Assembly (NCBI GenBank): GCA_049841155.1
Contig: JASGHI010000003.1
Coordinates: forward strand, 1,674,001-1,738,000
Length of the DNA stretch: 64,000 bases
From: ZC4RG30 sp049841155
GTDB taxonomy: Bacteria > Pseudomonadota > Gammaproteobacteria > Steroidobacterales > Steroidobacteraceae
Reading direction: 5' to 3'
Part shown: one piece after another, positions 51,966-60,795 of the stretch
Numbering within the stretch: the stretch's first letter is position 1
Layout: every line of letters starts with the position of its first letter
Program-made: the position numbers and the translations under genes
Notes under the pieces: generated by a model
What the model was told of the DNA's origin: nothing
The model's input: the letters and a program-made list of their open reading frames with translations, nothing else
Database searches by the model: none

Positions 51966-52985
51966 TCAGCGGACGGTGTAACCCCGGCCCGTCATGCAGG
52001 CACCGATGGCGCGCTGGTAGTCGGCACGCTGCTCAGGGCTGTAGTTGCCCTGCACCGGGTCATAACCGGTTTCACCCACGGCCCAGCGATGGCATTCATA
52101 GCGGTCGTCCGCCTGCTGCTGCTCGCTCTGACCCTGCGCGGGATACACATACAGCTCGTCGCCGTCGGACGTGGTGTCATCCTCGCTGCTGCCCGCATCG
52201 CCATAGGGCGAGCTCGTCACCACATAGCCCCGGCGCGCAGGCTCGTAGAGGTAGTAGGTATCGTCGGCGAAGAAGTAGCGGGTGTTTCCATACCAGAACG
52301 AGGTGTAGTAGCTCGGCAGGTAGGACACGAACAACCCCGCCGGCGCCGCAACGATGGCGAACTGCGAGCCCCAGGGCCGGTACCAGTGGCCGGAGGAGTA
52401 ATAGTAGGGCCGGCCATTCCAGCTGTAGCGCGCATAACCTCTCGGCAGCGATGGCACATAGCGCGGCGGCGGACGGTAGGCCGGCGGGCGACTGACGGGC
52501 GGACGATAGGCGGGCGCACCGGGCCGGTAGGCCGGTGGTGGACCCGGGCGATAGGCCGGCGGCCGGTAGTCACGATCGCCGGCGCGTTCATTGCGCGTCT
52601 GCCACTGGTTGACCGGGGGACGCGCCGGGCCGTTGTCATTGCCGGTAAAGCGCGGCCCCTGGTAGCGGGCGCCATTGTCCTCGCGATATTGCGGGGTGCG
52701 CACGGCGCCGCCCCCGGCCGCCGGACCGCTCGGCCGCGGCGGGGGCGCAACGTTCGCAGGCGGCGCAACGCTGACGCGATTTTCCGTGCGCGGTGCACGC
52801 ACCTCGCGCGGGAACTGCATGTGCTGCTCACGGCGGTCCTCCAGGCGCTGCACCTGGCGCTCCCCCGCGCTCTGCCCGTCCGCGGCATTCGCGCCCGCAG
52901 GCGCCACGGCGGCGATGGCGAGCAGCAGCATGCCGGACAGCAAGGGCACGCGCAGGACGGGGCGGGTACGGTTGATGGTGTTCAT
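51966..52985 (-). CDS. Secreted Pro/Tyr/Arg-rich protein (DUF6515-like) with C-terminal YECHxWA domain
   Basis: 339 residues. A signal peptide (to about residue 34) is followed by a disordered Arg/Pro/Gly region. Residues 139-176 hold a short tandem repeat built on AYRPP/AYRPG. An aromatic beta region (SWNGRPYYYSSGHWYRPWG; FWYGNTRYFFADDTYYLYEP) resembles DUF6515. The last 60 residues (LYVYPAQGQSEQQQADDRYE, CHRWA, then QRAIGACMTGRGYTVR) are shared with the next gene upstream. Envelope location inferred; function unknown. Separated by 8 bases from the upstream lipoprotein gene. Confidence 0.78.
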   Translation of the reverse strand: MNTINRTRPVLRVPLLSGMLLLAIAAVAPAGANAADGQSAGERQVQRLEDRREQHMQFPREVRAPRTENRVSVAPPANVAPPPRPSGPAAGGGAVRTPQYREDNGARYQGPRFTGNDNGPARPPVNQWQTRNERAGDRDYRPPAYRPGPPPAYRPGAPAYRPPVSRPPAYRPPPRYVPSLPRGYARYSWNGRPYYYSSGHWYRPWGSQFAIVAAPAGLFVSYLPSYYTSFWYGNTRYFFADDTYYLYEPARRGYVVTSSPYGDAGSSEDDTTSDGDELYVYPAQGQSEQQQADDRYECHRWAVGETGYDPVQGNYSPEQRADYQRAIGACMTGRGYTVR

Positions 52986-52993
52986 GGTCTACC

Positions 52994-53527
52994 TCACTTC
53001 ACGGAGTAACCGCGACCCTCCAGACATGCGGAAAGAGCGCGCCGGTAGCCGGCGCCCTCGCGTTCATAGCGGCGGTCACCGCGGCGGTCCAGCTGCTGTT
53101 CAATGCGGGCAGCTTCGGTTTCCTGGGCACTGGCCGCCGCGGCACCCAGCACGCTGCCCGCCACGGCGCCGATGATCGCACCCTTCGCGGCATCGCCGCG
53201 ATCAGCCACCACCGCGCCGAGCACGGCGCCGGTGGCCGCACCCGCCGCAACGGTCTGGTTGGCGGACTGCGCCGGCACCACGGTGCGGCGCACCGGCGCC
53301 GCCAGCGCATGGCGCGAGGGATCGAAGCCCGACTCCCGCGTCGCCCAGACATGGCATTCGTAACGGTCGCGGTCCGTCTGCTCGGGAGACTGCCCCTGCT
53401 GCGGGTAAACATAAACCCGTGGCGGCTGCTGTGCGTCCAGGCGCGGCACCGGACGCGGGGGCGGCTGCGTGGCGCAACCGGCCAGCACGGCAGCCAGGAC
53501 CAGGGGAATCGCGGTTTTCGTGTTCAT
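52994..53527 (-). CDS. Glycine-zipper lipoprotein with the same YECHxWA domain
   Basis: 177 residues from the ATG at 53527; the longer frame to 53665 lacks a signal start. Lipobox VLAGC gives the lipidated Cys at about residue 17. Next comes VYVYPQQGQSPEQTDRDRYE, CHVWA, the domain shared with the downstream protein. A glycine zipper follows (AAGAATGAVLGAVVADRG, GAIIGAVAGSVLGAAAA), then AGYRRALSACLEGRGYSVK. Outer-membrane lipoprotein inferred. The glycine zipper splits the two halves of the shared domain. Confidence 0.82.
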   Translation of the reverse strand: MNTKTAIPLVLAAVLAGCATQPPPRPVPRLDAQQPPRVYVYPQQGQSPEQTDRDRYECHVWATRESGFDPSRHALAAPVRRTVVPAQSANQTVAAGAATGAVLGAVVADRGDAAKGAIIGAVAGSVLGAAAASAQETEAARIEQQLDRRGDRRYEREGAGYRRALSACLEGRGYSVK

Positions 53528-53617
53528 GGAATGCAGACTACGCCGTGGCCCTGAACCCTTACTGAATGGTGCCAAGCACCTCCGGCCGAGGCGCCGGGCG
53601 GACTCCACAAACGCGAA

Positions 53618-53641
53618 AAGGGGCGCATTGCTGCGCCCCTT
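53618..53641 (-). terminator. Rho-independent terminator after the TonB receptor gene
   Basis: Ten-base stem AAGGGGCGCA/TGCGCCCCTT with a 4-base loop. On the minus strand it is followed by TTTTCGCGTTT. It lies 45 bases past the TonB receptor stop, between it and the lipoprotein gene promoter region. Confidence 0.75.
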
Positions 53642-53685
53642 CCCGGTTTCAGACCGCCGGACCATTCAGTGGCCCGGCCCGCCGC

Positions 53686-56118
53686 TTACATCCGCAGATC
53701 GACGGTGACGCCGATCGTGCGCGGCTGGTTGACCGTCACGCGGTTGACGGATTGGAAGTTGTTGAAGATCGTGAGGTCCGCCGCCTTGTCGGTGACGTTC
53801 TTCACGAACAGGGCCACGCCCCACTTCTCGTTTTCCAGGCCCAGCTTCAGGTTGCCGAACACATAGCTCTCCGAGGCGCGGTTGCGCACCGGCGAGAAGC
53901 TGTTGGTCGGGGCACCGCTGGAGAACTGCAGGTCGCCGCGCAGGTAGGCCTGCACGTTGCCGGAGGCAACGGGCCAGCCGAACTGCGCGTAGGCGCTGCC
54001 GCTGTAATCCGGCGAACCTTCGAGCTTGTCGCCCGACACACCGTACACCGGATCCGACGTCGTGATGCCGGCCGGCAGCTCGTTGGCCAGCGTCTTGGTC
54101 AGATGCGCGTCGATGAAGGTGACGTTGGCGCCCAGGTCCAGGCCCGGAATCGGACGCGCCAGCAGCTCGAACTCCACGCCCTGGATCTTGGCGCAGGGAC
54201 CGCTCGACTGGCAGTTCACCAGGCCGTTGAACTCGTTGGTGAACGGCACATTGATCAGCATGTCGTACCAGTCGATCCGGTAGGCCGCCAGGTTCATGTG
54301 CAGGCGGCTGCCCAGCCAGCTGGTCTTCAGGCCGAGTTCGTAGTTGCGCGTCTCGTCGGCGTCGAACGAGGGCGGAATCGTCGGCACCACCAGCGAGTTG
54401 ACGCCGCCGGCACGGAAGCCCTGCGACACCTGCGCGTAGGCCAGGAAGTCCGGCGTGAAGCGGTAGGTCGCCTGCAGCTTGCCGATGACGCTTTCTTCCT
54501 TCGCGGGAATGTTCACGTCCACGCCGGCAGGACCGCCGATGGCGGGATTACGCGAGAACGGAATGATCACGCGGCTGAACTGGTCGCGCTTGGTCTGGAA
54601 GGCGCGCGCCCCGGCCATCAGCTCCAGTTTCTCGGTGGCGTTGAAATACACCTCGCCGAACACGGCCGCGAGCTTCGTGACGTTCTCGGCAATGCGGTTC
54701 TGCAACAGGAAGTTGTCGGACGCATAGGCCGGATCAGGCATGCCCGTCGCCGGGTTCGCCACCAGCACGGTGCTGACCAGGTCGCGGTCCAGATGCTGGT
54801 AGGTGGCGCCGACCAGGTAGTTGAAGCGGCCACTGAGGTTGGAAGCGTAGCGCGCTTCCACCGTCCACATCTTCGTGTCCTGGTCCTGGTAGTTGGTCGC
54901 AAGGCCAGTGGGCGAGATGAACGTGGCCGGATCCGAGTAGGCCGCAAACGGAGGGATCAGCGGCACGCCGGTCAGCTCACCCGAACGGATGGCAAGGCCG
55001 GTGTCACGGAAACGCCGCTGCAGGCGCACGGGGTTGGAGGAATCCAGGTACGACTGCGCGGAGCGGTCCATCAGCGAGGCCGCCACCGTCAGCGAGCCGG
55101 TGTCGAAGTTCGACTCCAGCGTGCTGCCGATCAGCAGCAGGTCTTCGGTGTAGGGCTCGCGCGTGGCGGTGTTCTGCTTCAGCACACCGGCGGCCGGCAC
55201 AGTGAAGCGGTTGTTCGGGATGATCGAGCCGTTGGGCTGGCGCTCATGCAGGAACGGAGGGCCGACCACGTCGGTGAAATCGTAGGGGTTGTGGCCGTTG
55301 CGGCCGCCCGACTCGATTTGCTGGTAGTAGACCTGCGTGGTCCACGTCGTGGAGTCGGTGAACTTGACGCCCGCGGCAACGCGCGCGCCGCGGCGCTTCT
55401 GGAAGTTGATGTCCTTGATGCCCAGCGGGACGTTGTCGATGAAGCCCGAGGTGCTGGTGTTGTAACCCACCACGCGCAGCGCGAACTTGTCCTCGATCAG
55501 GGGCACGTTGACCATGCCCTTGAGCTCCCAGTTGTTGCCGCCGCTCTCGGTGTTGGACAGCGTGCCCTGCACATGCGACTCGAAGTTGCTGTAGTCCGGA
55601 CGCTTGGTGACCATGCGGATCACGCCCGAGGCCGCACCGGCGCCATACAGAGTGCCCTGCGGGCCGCGCAGCACCTCGACGCGCTCGGCGTCGAACAGGT
55701 CGATGTCGGGCTGGTTGTTGCCCGCTTCCGCGGCACTCTGGCCGCTGCCGGTCACCGGATACTCGTCGTAGTAGACGCCGACGGTGGCTTCACCCGGCGC
55801 GTTGGCGCCGCGGATCAGGTAACGCTTCTGGCCAGGGCCGGTGTCACGCACGTCGAGGCCCGGGACCGAGCGCGAGAAGTCGGTGAACTCCGCGACACCC
55901 ATCTTGGTGAGCGCTTCCTCACCGAAAGCCTGGATGCTCGCCGGTACGTCCTGCAGCGCCGCCTGGCCGCGCTTGGTGGCCGTGACGACGATCTCGTCCA
56001 GGCCGCCCGCCGCGGTCTGCGCAGACGCGACCTGCACATTGACCGCGGCCAGTGCCGCCGCCGACAGCAGCGCCGACTTGATGGCCCGACGTACAGCAGT
56101 ACCCTGGAGATCTTGCAT
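53686..56118 (-). CDS. TonB-dependent outer-membrane receptor
   Basis: 810 residues from the ATG at 56118. A signal peptide (to about residue 33) is followed by a TonB-box-like DEIVVTATKR. The plug domain has LQDVPASIQAFGEEALTKMGV and RGPQGTLYGAGAASGVIRMVTK. A 22-strand barrel follows with GVKFTDSTTWTTQVYYQQIE and FLAYAQVSQGFRAGGVNSLV. It resembles receptors for complex organic substrates (CirA/FecA-like, Sphingomonad type) rather than classical siderophore receptors. The C-terminus ends in DLRM rather than the usual aromatic residue. No transport partner is adjacent. Confidence 0.93.
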   Translation of the reverse strand: MQDLQGTAVRRAIKSALLSAAALAAVNVQVASAQTAAGGLDEIVVTATKRGQAALQDVPASIQAFGEEALTKMGVAEFTDFSRSVPGLDVRDTGPGQKRYLIRGANAPGEATVGVYYDEYPVTGSGQSAAEAGNNQPDIDLFDAERVEVLRGPQGTLYGAGAASGVIRMVTKRPDYSNFESHVQGTLSNTESGGNNWELKGMVNVPLIEDKFALRVVGYNTSTSGFIDNVPLGIKDINFQKRRGARVAAGVKFTDSTTWTTQVYYQQIESGGRNGHNPYDFTDVVGPPFLHERQPNGSIIPNNRFTVPAAGVLKQNTATREPYTEDLLLIGSTLESNFDTGSLTVAASLMDRSAQSYLDSSNPVRLQRRFRDTGLAIRSGELTGVPLIPPFAAYSDPATFISPTGLATNYQDQDTKMWTVEARYASNLSGRFNYLVGATYQHLDRDLVSTVLVANPATGMPDPAYASDNFLLQNRIAENVTKLAAVFGEVYFNATEKLELMAGARAFQTKRDQFSRVIIPFSRNPAIGGPAGVDVNIPAKEESVIGKLQATYRFTPDFLAYAQVSQGFRAGGVNSLVVPTIPPSFDADETRNYELGLKTSWLGSRLHMNLAAYRIDWYDMLINVPFTNEFNGLVNCQSSGPCAKIQGVEFELLARPIPGLDLGANVTFIDAHLTKTLANELPAGITTSDPVYGVSGDKLEGSPDYSGSAYAQFGWPVASGNVQAYLRGDLQFSSGAPTNSFSPVRNRASESYVFGNLKLGLENEKWGVALFVKNVTDKAADLTIFNNFQSVNRVTVNQPRTIGVTVDLRM

Positions 56119-56205
56119 AGCGTTCCCTCGATAATGGATGGAGATCGACTGCCCCGGCAGCGACCTGATCCAAAAGAGTAACTGTTGCTTTTTAGCAAAA
56201 CAACC

Positions 56206-56222
56206 GTTTCGCTGATCGAAAC
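56206..56222 (-). terminator. Hairpin after dut
   Basis: GTTTCG, 5-base loop, CGAAAC, 2 bases past the dut stop on the minus strand, followed by GGTTGTTTTGC. A second small hairpin (TTGCT/AGCAA around an AAAA loop) follows it. They could terminate the coaBC-dut transcript or form the 5' leader of the TonB receptor mRNA. Confidence 0.45.
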
Positions 56223-56224
56223 GT

Positions 56225-56680
56225 TCAGCGTGAACCGCTGTGGCCAAAGCCTCCAGAGCCGCGATTGCTGGCAATGAACTCATCCACGACGTTGAGTTGC
56301 ATCTGCACGACAGGCAGCACTACGAGCTGCGCGATGCGCTCTCCGGGCTCGATGGTGAAGGCGCTCTGGCCGCGGTTCCAGCAGGAGACCATGAGCTGGC
56401 CCTGATAGTCCGAATCGATGAGGCCAACCAGATTGCCGAGCACGATGCCGTGCTTGTGGCCCAGCCCCGAGCGCGGTAACACCACCGCCGCCAGGCCGGG
56501 GTCGTCGAGGTGGATGGCCATGCCGGTGGGGATCAGCGTGGTCGCGCCCGGCTCCAGCACCAGCGGCGCATCGATCACGGCACGCAGGTCCAGGCCGGCC
56601 GAACCCGGCGTGGCGTAGGCCGGCAGGGGCCAGGTGGTACCGAGGCGCGCGTCGAGCACGCGCACATTGAGCTGCTGCAT
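56225..56680 (-). CDS. dut: dUTP diphosphatase
   Basis: 151 residues. All five trimeric dUTPase motifs are present: TPGSAGLDLRA, the PRSGLGHKHGI loop, GLIDSDYQG with its catalytic Asp, GERIAQLVV, and the C-terminal RGSGGFGHSG that caps the site. It hydrolyses dUTP to dUMP and keeps uracil out of DNA. It lies 28 bases after coaBC in the same operon, the classical dfp-dut arrangement. Confidence 0.97.
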   Translation of the reverse strand: MQQLNVRVLDARLGTTWPLPAYATPGSAGLDLRAVIDAPLVLEPGATTLIPTGMAIHLDDPGLAAVVLPRSGLGHKHGIVLGNLVGLIDSDYQGQLMVSCWNRGQSAFTIEPGERIAQLVVLPVVQMQLNVVDEFIASNRGSGGFGHSGSR

Positions 56681-56708
56681 CGGGAAGTCCTGTGGATGGA
56701 TCGGAAAA

Positions 56709-57911
56709 CTAGCGCGGCGCGCGTTCGAGGAAGCGTGCAGTGATGAAATCCACGAGCTTCACGGCCAGCACCGCCTTGGCGCCGGCACCGAGCTCCTGCC
56801 GGCCGCCGCCGGGCCACAGCAGCAGCAGCGCATTGTCGTCCTGCTCGAACACCTTGTTGTCGCCCACCTCGTTCGCGGCGATGAGATCGAGGTTCTTGCG
56901 CGTGAGCTTGGCGAGCGCATGCTGCTCGACATCATTGGTCTCGGCGGCGAAGCCCACGGTGTAGGGCCGGTCCGCGCGCTGCGCCACCGCGGCAAGGATG
57001 TCCACGGTGCGTTCCATGCAGATCTCGAGCTTGTCGCTGACCTTCTTGATCTTGCAGCTGGCCGGATTCGCGGGGCGGTAATCGGCCACCGCCGCGGTGG
57101 CGATGAAGATGTCGGTGCCGGCAATCTCGGCCATCACCGCCTCGTGCATCTGCTGCGCGCATTCGACGCTGATGCGGCGCACGCCGGGCGGCGCGCACAG
57201 GTTCACTGGCCCGCTCACCAGCACCACTTCGGCGCCGCGGTCGCGCGCGGCCTGCGCCACGGCGTAGCCCATCTTTCCCGAGCTGCGGTTGGAGATGAAA
57301 CGTACCGGATCGATGCGCTCGCGCGTGGGGCCGGCCGTGATAAGCACCTTGCGGCCTTTGAGCGGACCTGCGGCAGGCAGCACTGCAAAGGCGGCAGCAG
57401 CGATGTCCGCCGGTTCCATCATGCGGCCCTCGCCGGTCTCGCCGCAGGCCTGGCTGCCGCTGTCCGGTCCGAACACCTGCACGCCGCGCGCGCGCAGGCG
57501 TGCGATGTTGTCCTGGGTGGCCGGGTTCGCCCACATCAGGCGGTTCATGGCCGGCGCCACCGCCACCGGCGCGCTCGAAGCCAGGCACAGCGTGGAGAGC
57601 AGGTTGTCCGCCATGCCATGCGACAGATGCGCAAGGAAATCCGCCGTGGCCGGCGCGACGAGGATGAGGTCGGCCCAGCGCGCCAGCTCGATGTGGCTCA
57701 TGGCCCGCTCGGCGGATTCATCCCACAGGTCGCTGCGCACCTCGCGGCCGGAAACGGCCTGGAAGGTCAGCGGTGCGACGAATTCGCGGGCGCTGGCGGT
57801 CATCACCACCTGCACTTCGGCGCCGCGCTCGATGAGCCGCCGCACCAGGTCCGGACTCTTGTACGCCGCGATACCGCCCGTGACGCCCAGCAGGATGCGT
57901 TTGCCGCTCAT
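56709..57911 (-). CDS. coaBC: Bifunctional phosphopantothenoylcysteine decarboxylase/synthetase CoaBC
   Basis: 400 residues from the ATG at 57911. The N-terminal flavodoxin-like decarboxylase (CoaC) has GVTGGIAAYKSPDLVRRL, the PAMNRLMW motif and the Cys in SQACGETGEGRM. The C-terminal synthetase (CoaB) has VLITAGPTRERIDPVRFISNRSSGKMGYAVA and the ATYRP-type AVADYRPANPASCKIKK. It makes 4'-phosphopantetheine for coenzyme A. It is divergent from radC across 109 bases, as in enterobacteria. Confidence 0.97.
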   Translation of the reverse strand: MSGKRILLGVTGGIAAYKSPDLVRRLIERGAEVQVVMTASAREFVAPLTFQAVSGREVRSDLWDESAERAMSHIELARWADLILVAPATADFLAHLSHGMADNLLSTLCLASSAPVAVAPAMNRLMWANPATQDNIARLRARGVQVFGPDSGSQACGETGEGRMMEPADIAAAAFAVLPAAGPLKGRKVLITAGPTRERIDPVRFISNRSSGKMGYAVAQAARDRGAEVVLVSGPVNLCAPPGVRRISVECAQQMHEAVMAEIAGTDIFIATAAVADYRPANPASCKIKKVSDKLEICMERTVDILAAVAQRADRPYTVGFAAETNDVEQHALAKLTRKNLDLIAANEVGDNKVFEQDDNALLLLWPGGGRQELGAGAKAVLAVKLVDFITARFLERAPR

Positions 57912-58020
57912 AGGCAGATTATCGCGGGTCGCAAGCGACATTTTCCATGTTCCACGAGGGATATCCTCATGCCCGAAGGCAGGATCCGCGCGCAGACTGC
58001 ATCACATTTCGGAGTCGCGC

Positions 58021-58695
58021 ATGTCCATACGCCAGTGGCCGGCACAGGAACGCCCGCGGGAGAAACTGCTGTCGCAGGGAGCCCATTGCCTCAGCGAGGC
58101 GGAGCTGCTCGCGGTGCTGTTCGGCAGCGGCCAGCGCGGCTGCGACGCGGTGACACTGTCGCGCAACCTGCTCGGCCATTTCGGGTCGCTGCGTTCGCTG
58201 CTGGCCGCCGACGCCGGCACCGCGCGCAGCACGCCCGGCCTGGGCGAGCGCCGCCACGGCCTGCTGCAGGCCGCGCTGGAGCTTTCGCGCCGCCACTACC
58301 TGGCGCAGCTCACGGCGGGGCCGCTGCTGGAGTCCCCGCAGGTCACCCGGGGCTTCCTCATCGCCCAGCTGCGCGACCGCCCCTACGAGGTGTTCTGCTG
58401 CCTGCACCTGGACAACCGCCACCGCCTCATCGCCTTCGACGAGCTGTTCCGCGGCACCATCGACGGAGCCAGCGTCCACCCCCGGGAGGTGGTCCGGCAG
58501 GCCCTGGCGCGCAATGCCGCCTCCGTGATCCTGGTCCACAACCACCCCTCGGGCGTGGCCGAGCCCAGCCAGGCCGACGAGCTGATCACCCACCGCCTCA
58601 AGGACGCCCTGGGGCTGGTGGATATCCGGGTGCTGGACCATCTCATCGTGGGGGATGGCCGCTGCCTTTCCTTTGCGGAGCGGGGGCTTATCTGA
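58021..58695 (+). CDS. radC: RadC/YicR-family DNA repair-associated JAMM protein
   Basis: 224 residues. An N-terminal helix-hairpin-helix-like region (LSEAELLAVLFGSGQRGCDAVTLSRNLL) precedes the JAMM metalloprotease-like domain. Its metal motif is VHPREVVRQALARNAASVILVHNHPSGVAEPSQAD (HxH plus Asp). The biochemical role is unsettled. It precedes rpmB as in E. coli yicR-rpmBG, and its divergent partner is coaBC. Confidence 0.93.
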   Translation: MSIRQWPAQERPREKLLSQGAHCLSEAELLAVLFGSGQRGCDAVTLSRNLLGHFGSLRSLLAADAGTARSTPGLGERRHGLLQAALELSRRHYLAQLTAGPLLESPQVTRGFLIAQLRDRPYEVFCCLHLDNRHRLIAFDELFRGTIDGASVHPREVVRQALARNAASVILVHNHPSGVAEPSQADELITHRLKDALGLVDIRVLDHLIVGDGRCLSFAERGLI

Positions 58696-58779
58696 CGCGC
58701 CGCCGCAACCCTTGCAGGGGGAGGGTCCCGGCTGGTATAAAGCACGCCCTTTTTGGACCACAGATCCAGGAAACTTCCT

Positions 58780-59019
58780 ATGTCCCGCGTCTGCGAAGTC
58801 ACCGGCAAGCGTCCGGCGGTGGGTAACCGCGTTTCGCACGCCAACAACAAGAAGCGCCGCCGCTTCCTGCCGAACCTGCACGAACAGCGCTTCTGGCTCG
58901 AGGGCGAGAAGCGCTGGGTCAAGCTGCGCGTTTCGAGCCGCGGCCTGCGCACCATCGAAAAGAACGGCATCGACGCGGTGCTCGCCAGCCTGCGCGCCAG
59001 AGGTCAGAACCATGCGTGA
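58780..59019 (+). CDS. rpmB: 50S ribosomal protein L28
   Basis: 79 residues from the ATG at 58780 (MSRVCEVTGKRPAVGNRVSH). NNKKRRRFLPNLHEQRFWLEGEKRWVKLRVSSRGLRTIEKNG is the L28 core. The stop overlaps the rpmG start by 8 bases. A stretch GGCTGGTATAAAGCACG before it may hold the promoter (TATAAA-like -10). Confidence 0.97.
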   Translation: MSRVCEVTGKRPAVGNRVSHANNKKRRRFLPNLHEQRFWLEGEKRWVKLRVSSRGLRTIEKNGIDAVLASLRARGQNHA

Positions 59020-59167
59020 GAAGGTCAAGCTGCTGTCCTCCGCGGGCACGGGCCATTTCTACGTGGCCATGAAGAACAAGCGCCTGCATCCGGAAAAGAT
59101 GGAAATGCGCAAGTACGACCCGGTGGTGCGCAAGCACGTGGCGTACAAGGAAACCAAGATCAAGTAG
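59012..59167 (+). CDS. rpmG: 50S ribosomal protein L33
   Basis: 51 residues: MREKVKLLSSAGTGHFYVAMKN, RLHPEKMEMRKYDPVVRKH and the final YKETKIK. It lacks the CxxC pairs of zinc-binding L33, so it is the zinc-free form usual in proteobacteria. It overlaps rpmB by 8 bases. In E. coli mutM follows directly; here a 4.4-kb block separates them. Confidence 0.97.
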   Translation: MREKVKLLSSAGTGHFYVAMKNKRLHPEKMEMRKYDPVVRKHVAYKETKIK

Positions 59168-59195
59168 GAGCGCACCTCCCGCCTGCTTCTTCAAG

Positions 59196-59219
59196 AAACC
59201 CGCTCTATGCGGGTTTTTT
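59196..59219 (+). terminator. Rho-independent terminator after rpmG
   Basis: AAACCCGC, loop TCTAT, GCGGGTTT, followed by a run of six T overlapping the right arm. It lies 28 bases after the rpmG stop and closes the ribosomal protein transcript. Confidence 0.88.
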
Positions 59220-59298
59220 GTTTTGTTGCGGGCCGCCGGCTTGCGGCCTGAAAGCCAGTGGCAACCCGGTGTTTCGATTGTTGGGCGTACTTGAGCCG

Positions 59299-59673
59299 TC
59301 AAACCAACAGCGCGGCAGCGCCCAGCACGGCGACAGCGGCAAACAGCGATGTCGATGGAAAGCGGAATGGGTTTATCCCACCTTTGAACGCCACTGCTGC
59401 ACTCAGCGCCGAGAGCGCGGCACTCAGGCCGGACAGGAATACGGCCAGCTCGGGGCGATCCGGGTGCAGCGCAACGTACGCAAAGCCCATGCCCATTGCC
59501 AGCAGGAACACGGTGGTGATGTGCCAGCAGTAGTAGTTGAGCCACTTGGATGCGCGCGGCAAATGCGTGGTCGCCAGCAGCGGCCCGGCGACACGCGGGC
59601 CGCCGATGAAGGTATGAACCACAAAAGTCACAAAGCTGACGAGTGCCGCCAACCACAGGAGATAGGTTTGCAT
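59299..59673 (-). CDS. Small four-TM membrane protein, unknown
   Basis: 124 residues. Four TM segments: about 5-22 (LLWLAALVSFVTFVVHTF), 47-66, 77-95 and 108-124. Between TM1 and TM2 lies a conserved-looking GGPRVAGPLLATTHLPRASKWLNYYCWH with two His near the membrane, which could bind a cofactor or metal. No family recognised. It lies 96 bases downstream of the LysR gene in the same direction, within the block between rpmG and mutM. Confidence 0.65.
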   Translation of the reverse strand: MQTYLLWLAALVSFVTFVVHTFIGGPRVAGPLLATTHLPRASKWLNYYCWHITTVFLLAMGMGFAYVALHPDRPELAVFLSGLSAALSALSAAVAFKGGINPFRFPSTSLFAAVAVLGAAALLV

Positions 59674-59769
59674 GCGATCACCTGATGCCTGAACCAGGCC
59701 GCGTTGCGCAGCGGCTTGAACTTGAATGAATTGCCAGACCGGAGCCGCATATTGCTCCGGTTTTCGTTC

Positions 59770-60672
59770 CTATGACTGCTCGCGCTTCTCCCGCGCCACC
59801 TCCACCAGGGCACGCAGCTTCGGGGCGAGTGAGGCGCGTTTCGGGAAGTACAGAAACAGCCCCGCTTCCTCGATGGCGGTTTCCGGCAGCACCGCGACGA
59901 GCTGGCCTGCGGCGAGGTCTGCTCTCACCAGCGGCTCAAGGATATAGCCGATGCCCACGCCGGCGAGCGCCAGATCGCGTGCCTGCAGCGGATCGGTGAG
60001 GAGGGCCGTGCCACGGGTGGCTACGGAAGCTGCCCGGCCCCGCTGCCGGACTTCCCAGGTGTAGATGCCGCCCGACTTGATCTGCCGGAAGCCGATGCAG
60101 TTGTGCAGCGGCAGCGCGGCGATGTCGGCAGGCGTGCCACGGCGGGCCAGGTAGGCCGGCGAAGCGACCATGATTGCCCGGAAGGGCGGTGTGAGGGCGA
60201 CGGCCACCATGTCCTGCGCCACCATGCTGCCCAGCCGCACGCCGGCATCGAAGCCGAGTTCGACGATGTCGGACAGCCCGTCGTCGGCGACGATCTCCAG
60301 CGTCACGTCGGGATGACGCACCGCCATCTCGGCGGCGATCGCCGCCAGCGCCATCGGCACGGCGATGCGCGGGGCGTTGATGCGCAGATGTCCGCTCGCC
60401 CGGCCACGGATCGAGCGCACCCGGTCGAGTCCGTCGCCGATGTCCGCGAGCGCCGGGCTGATCGCTGCGATCAGCGTCCGCCCGGCCTCCGTCAGGGCCA
60501 CGCTGCGCGTCGTGCGGGCAAACAAGGGCTGGCCGATCCGTTCCTCGACCTGACGCACGGCATGGCTCACGGCCGAGGCGGTCATGCCGAGCGACGCCGA
60601 TGCCGCGGCGAAACCACCGCGCTGTGCGACGGCCAGGACGACGGGCAGGTGGACGAGGAGAGCGCGTTCCAT
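59770..60672 (-). CDS. LysR-family transcriptional regulator
   Basis: 300 residues. The N-terminal winged HTH is VAQRGGFAAASASLGMTASAVSHAVRQVEERIGQPLFARTTRSVALTEAG. The effector-binding domain (residues about 90-300) has the LRINAPRIAVPMALAAI and FDAGVRLGSMVAQDMVAV segments. It belongs to the DhmR/PA0477-like LTTRs that often sit beside SDRs. It is divergent from the SDR gene across 123 bases and probably regulates it. Confidence 0.93.
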   Translation of the reverse strand: MERALLVHLPVVLAVAQRGGFAAASASLGMTASAVSHAVRQVEERIGQPLFARTTRSVALTEAGRTLIAAISPALADIGDGLDRVRSIRGRASGHLRINAPRIAVPMALAAIAAEMAVRHPDVTLEIVADDGLSDIVELGFDAGVRLGSMVAQDMVAVALTPPFRAIMVASPAYLARRGTPADIAALPLHNCIGFRQIKSGGIYTWEVRQRGRAASVATRGTALLTDPLQARDLALAGVGIGYILEPLVRADLAAGQLVAVLPETAIEEAGLFLYFPKRASLAPKLRALVEVAREKREQS

Positions 60673-60697
60673 TGATGAGCCAGACTTGATTATCCAT

Positions 60698-60715
60698 TAA
60701 GACAAAGCAATCTTA
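60698..60715. promoter_or_regulatory. LysR-box-like palindrome
   Basis: TAAGA, 8 bases, TCTTA in the 123-base divergent gap between the LysR gene (ATG at 60672) and the SDR gene (ATG at 60796). It contains T-N(11)-A, the usual LysR box spacing. It lies 26 bases before the regulator start, so autorepression and SDR control are both plausible. Confidence 0.55.
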
Positions 60716-60795
60716 TCTTTCAATCGAGCCGGGCGCACAGTCTTTCCACGACAGGCAGACGCCTCTGCCAGCACCCGAACGAAGGAACCCAAGCC

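Noticed and set aside
52380..52580. CRISPR-like tandem repeats
   Set aside because: The repeats encode AYRPP/AYRPG peptides in a coding sequence and are too short and irregular; no spacers.
53566..56181. Very long plus-strand open frame (871 codons) opposite the TonB receptor
   Set aside because: It mirrors the receptor's codon register, is His/Arg/Val-rich with no domain, and lacks a ribosome-binding site; GC-rich genes commonly leave such antisense frames open.
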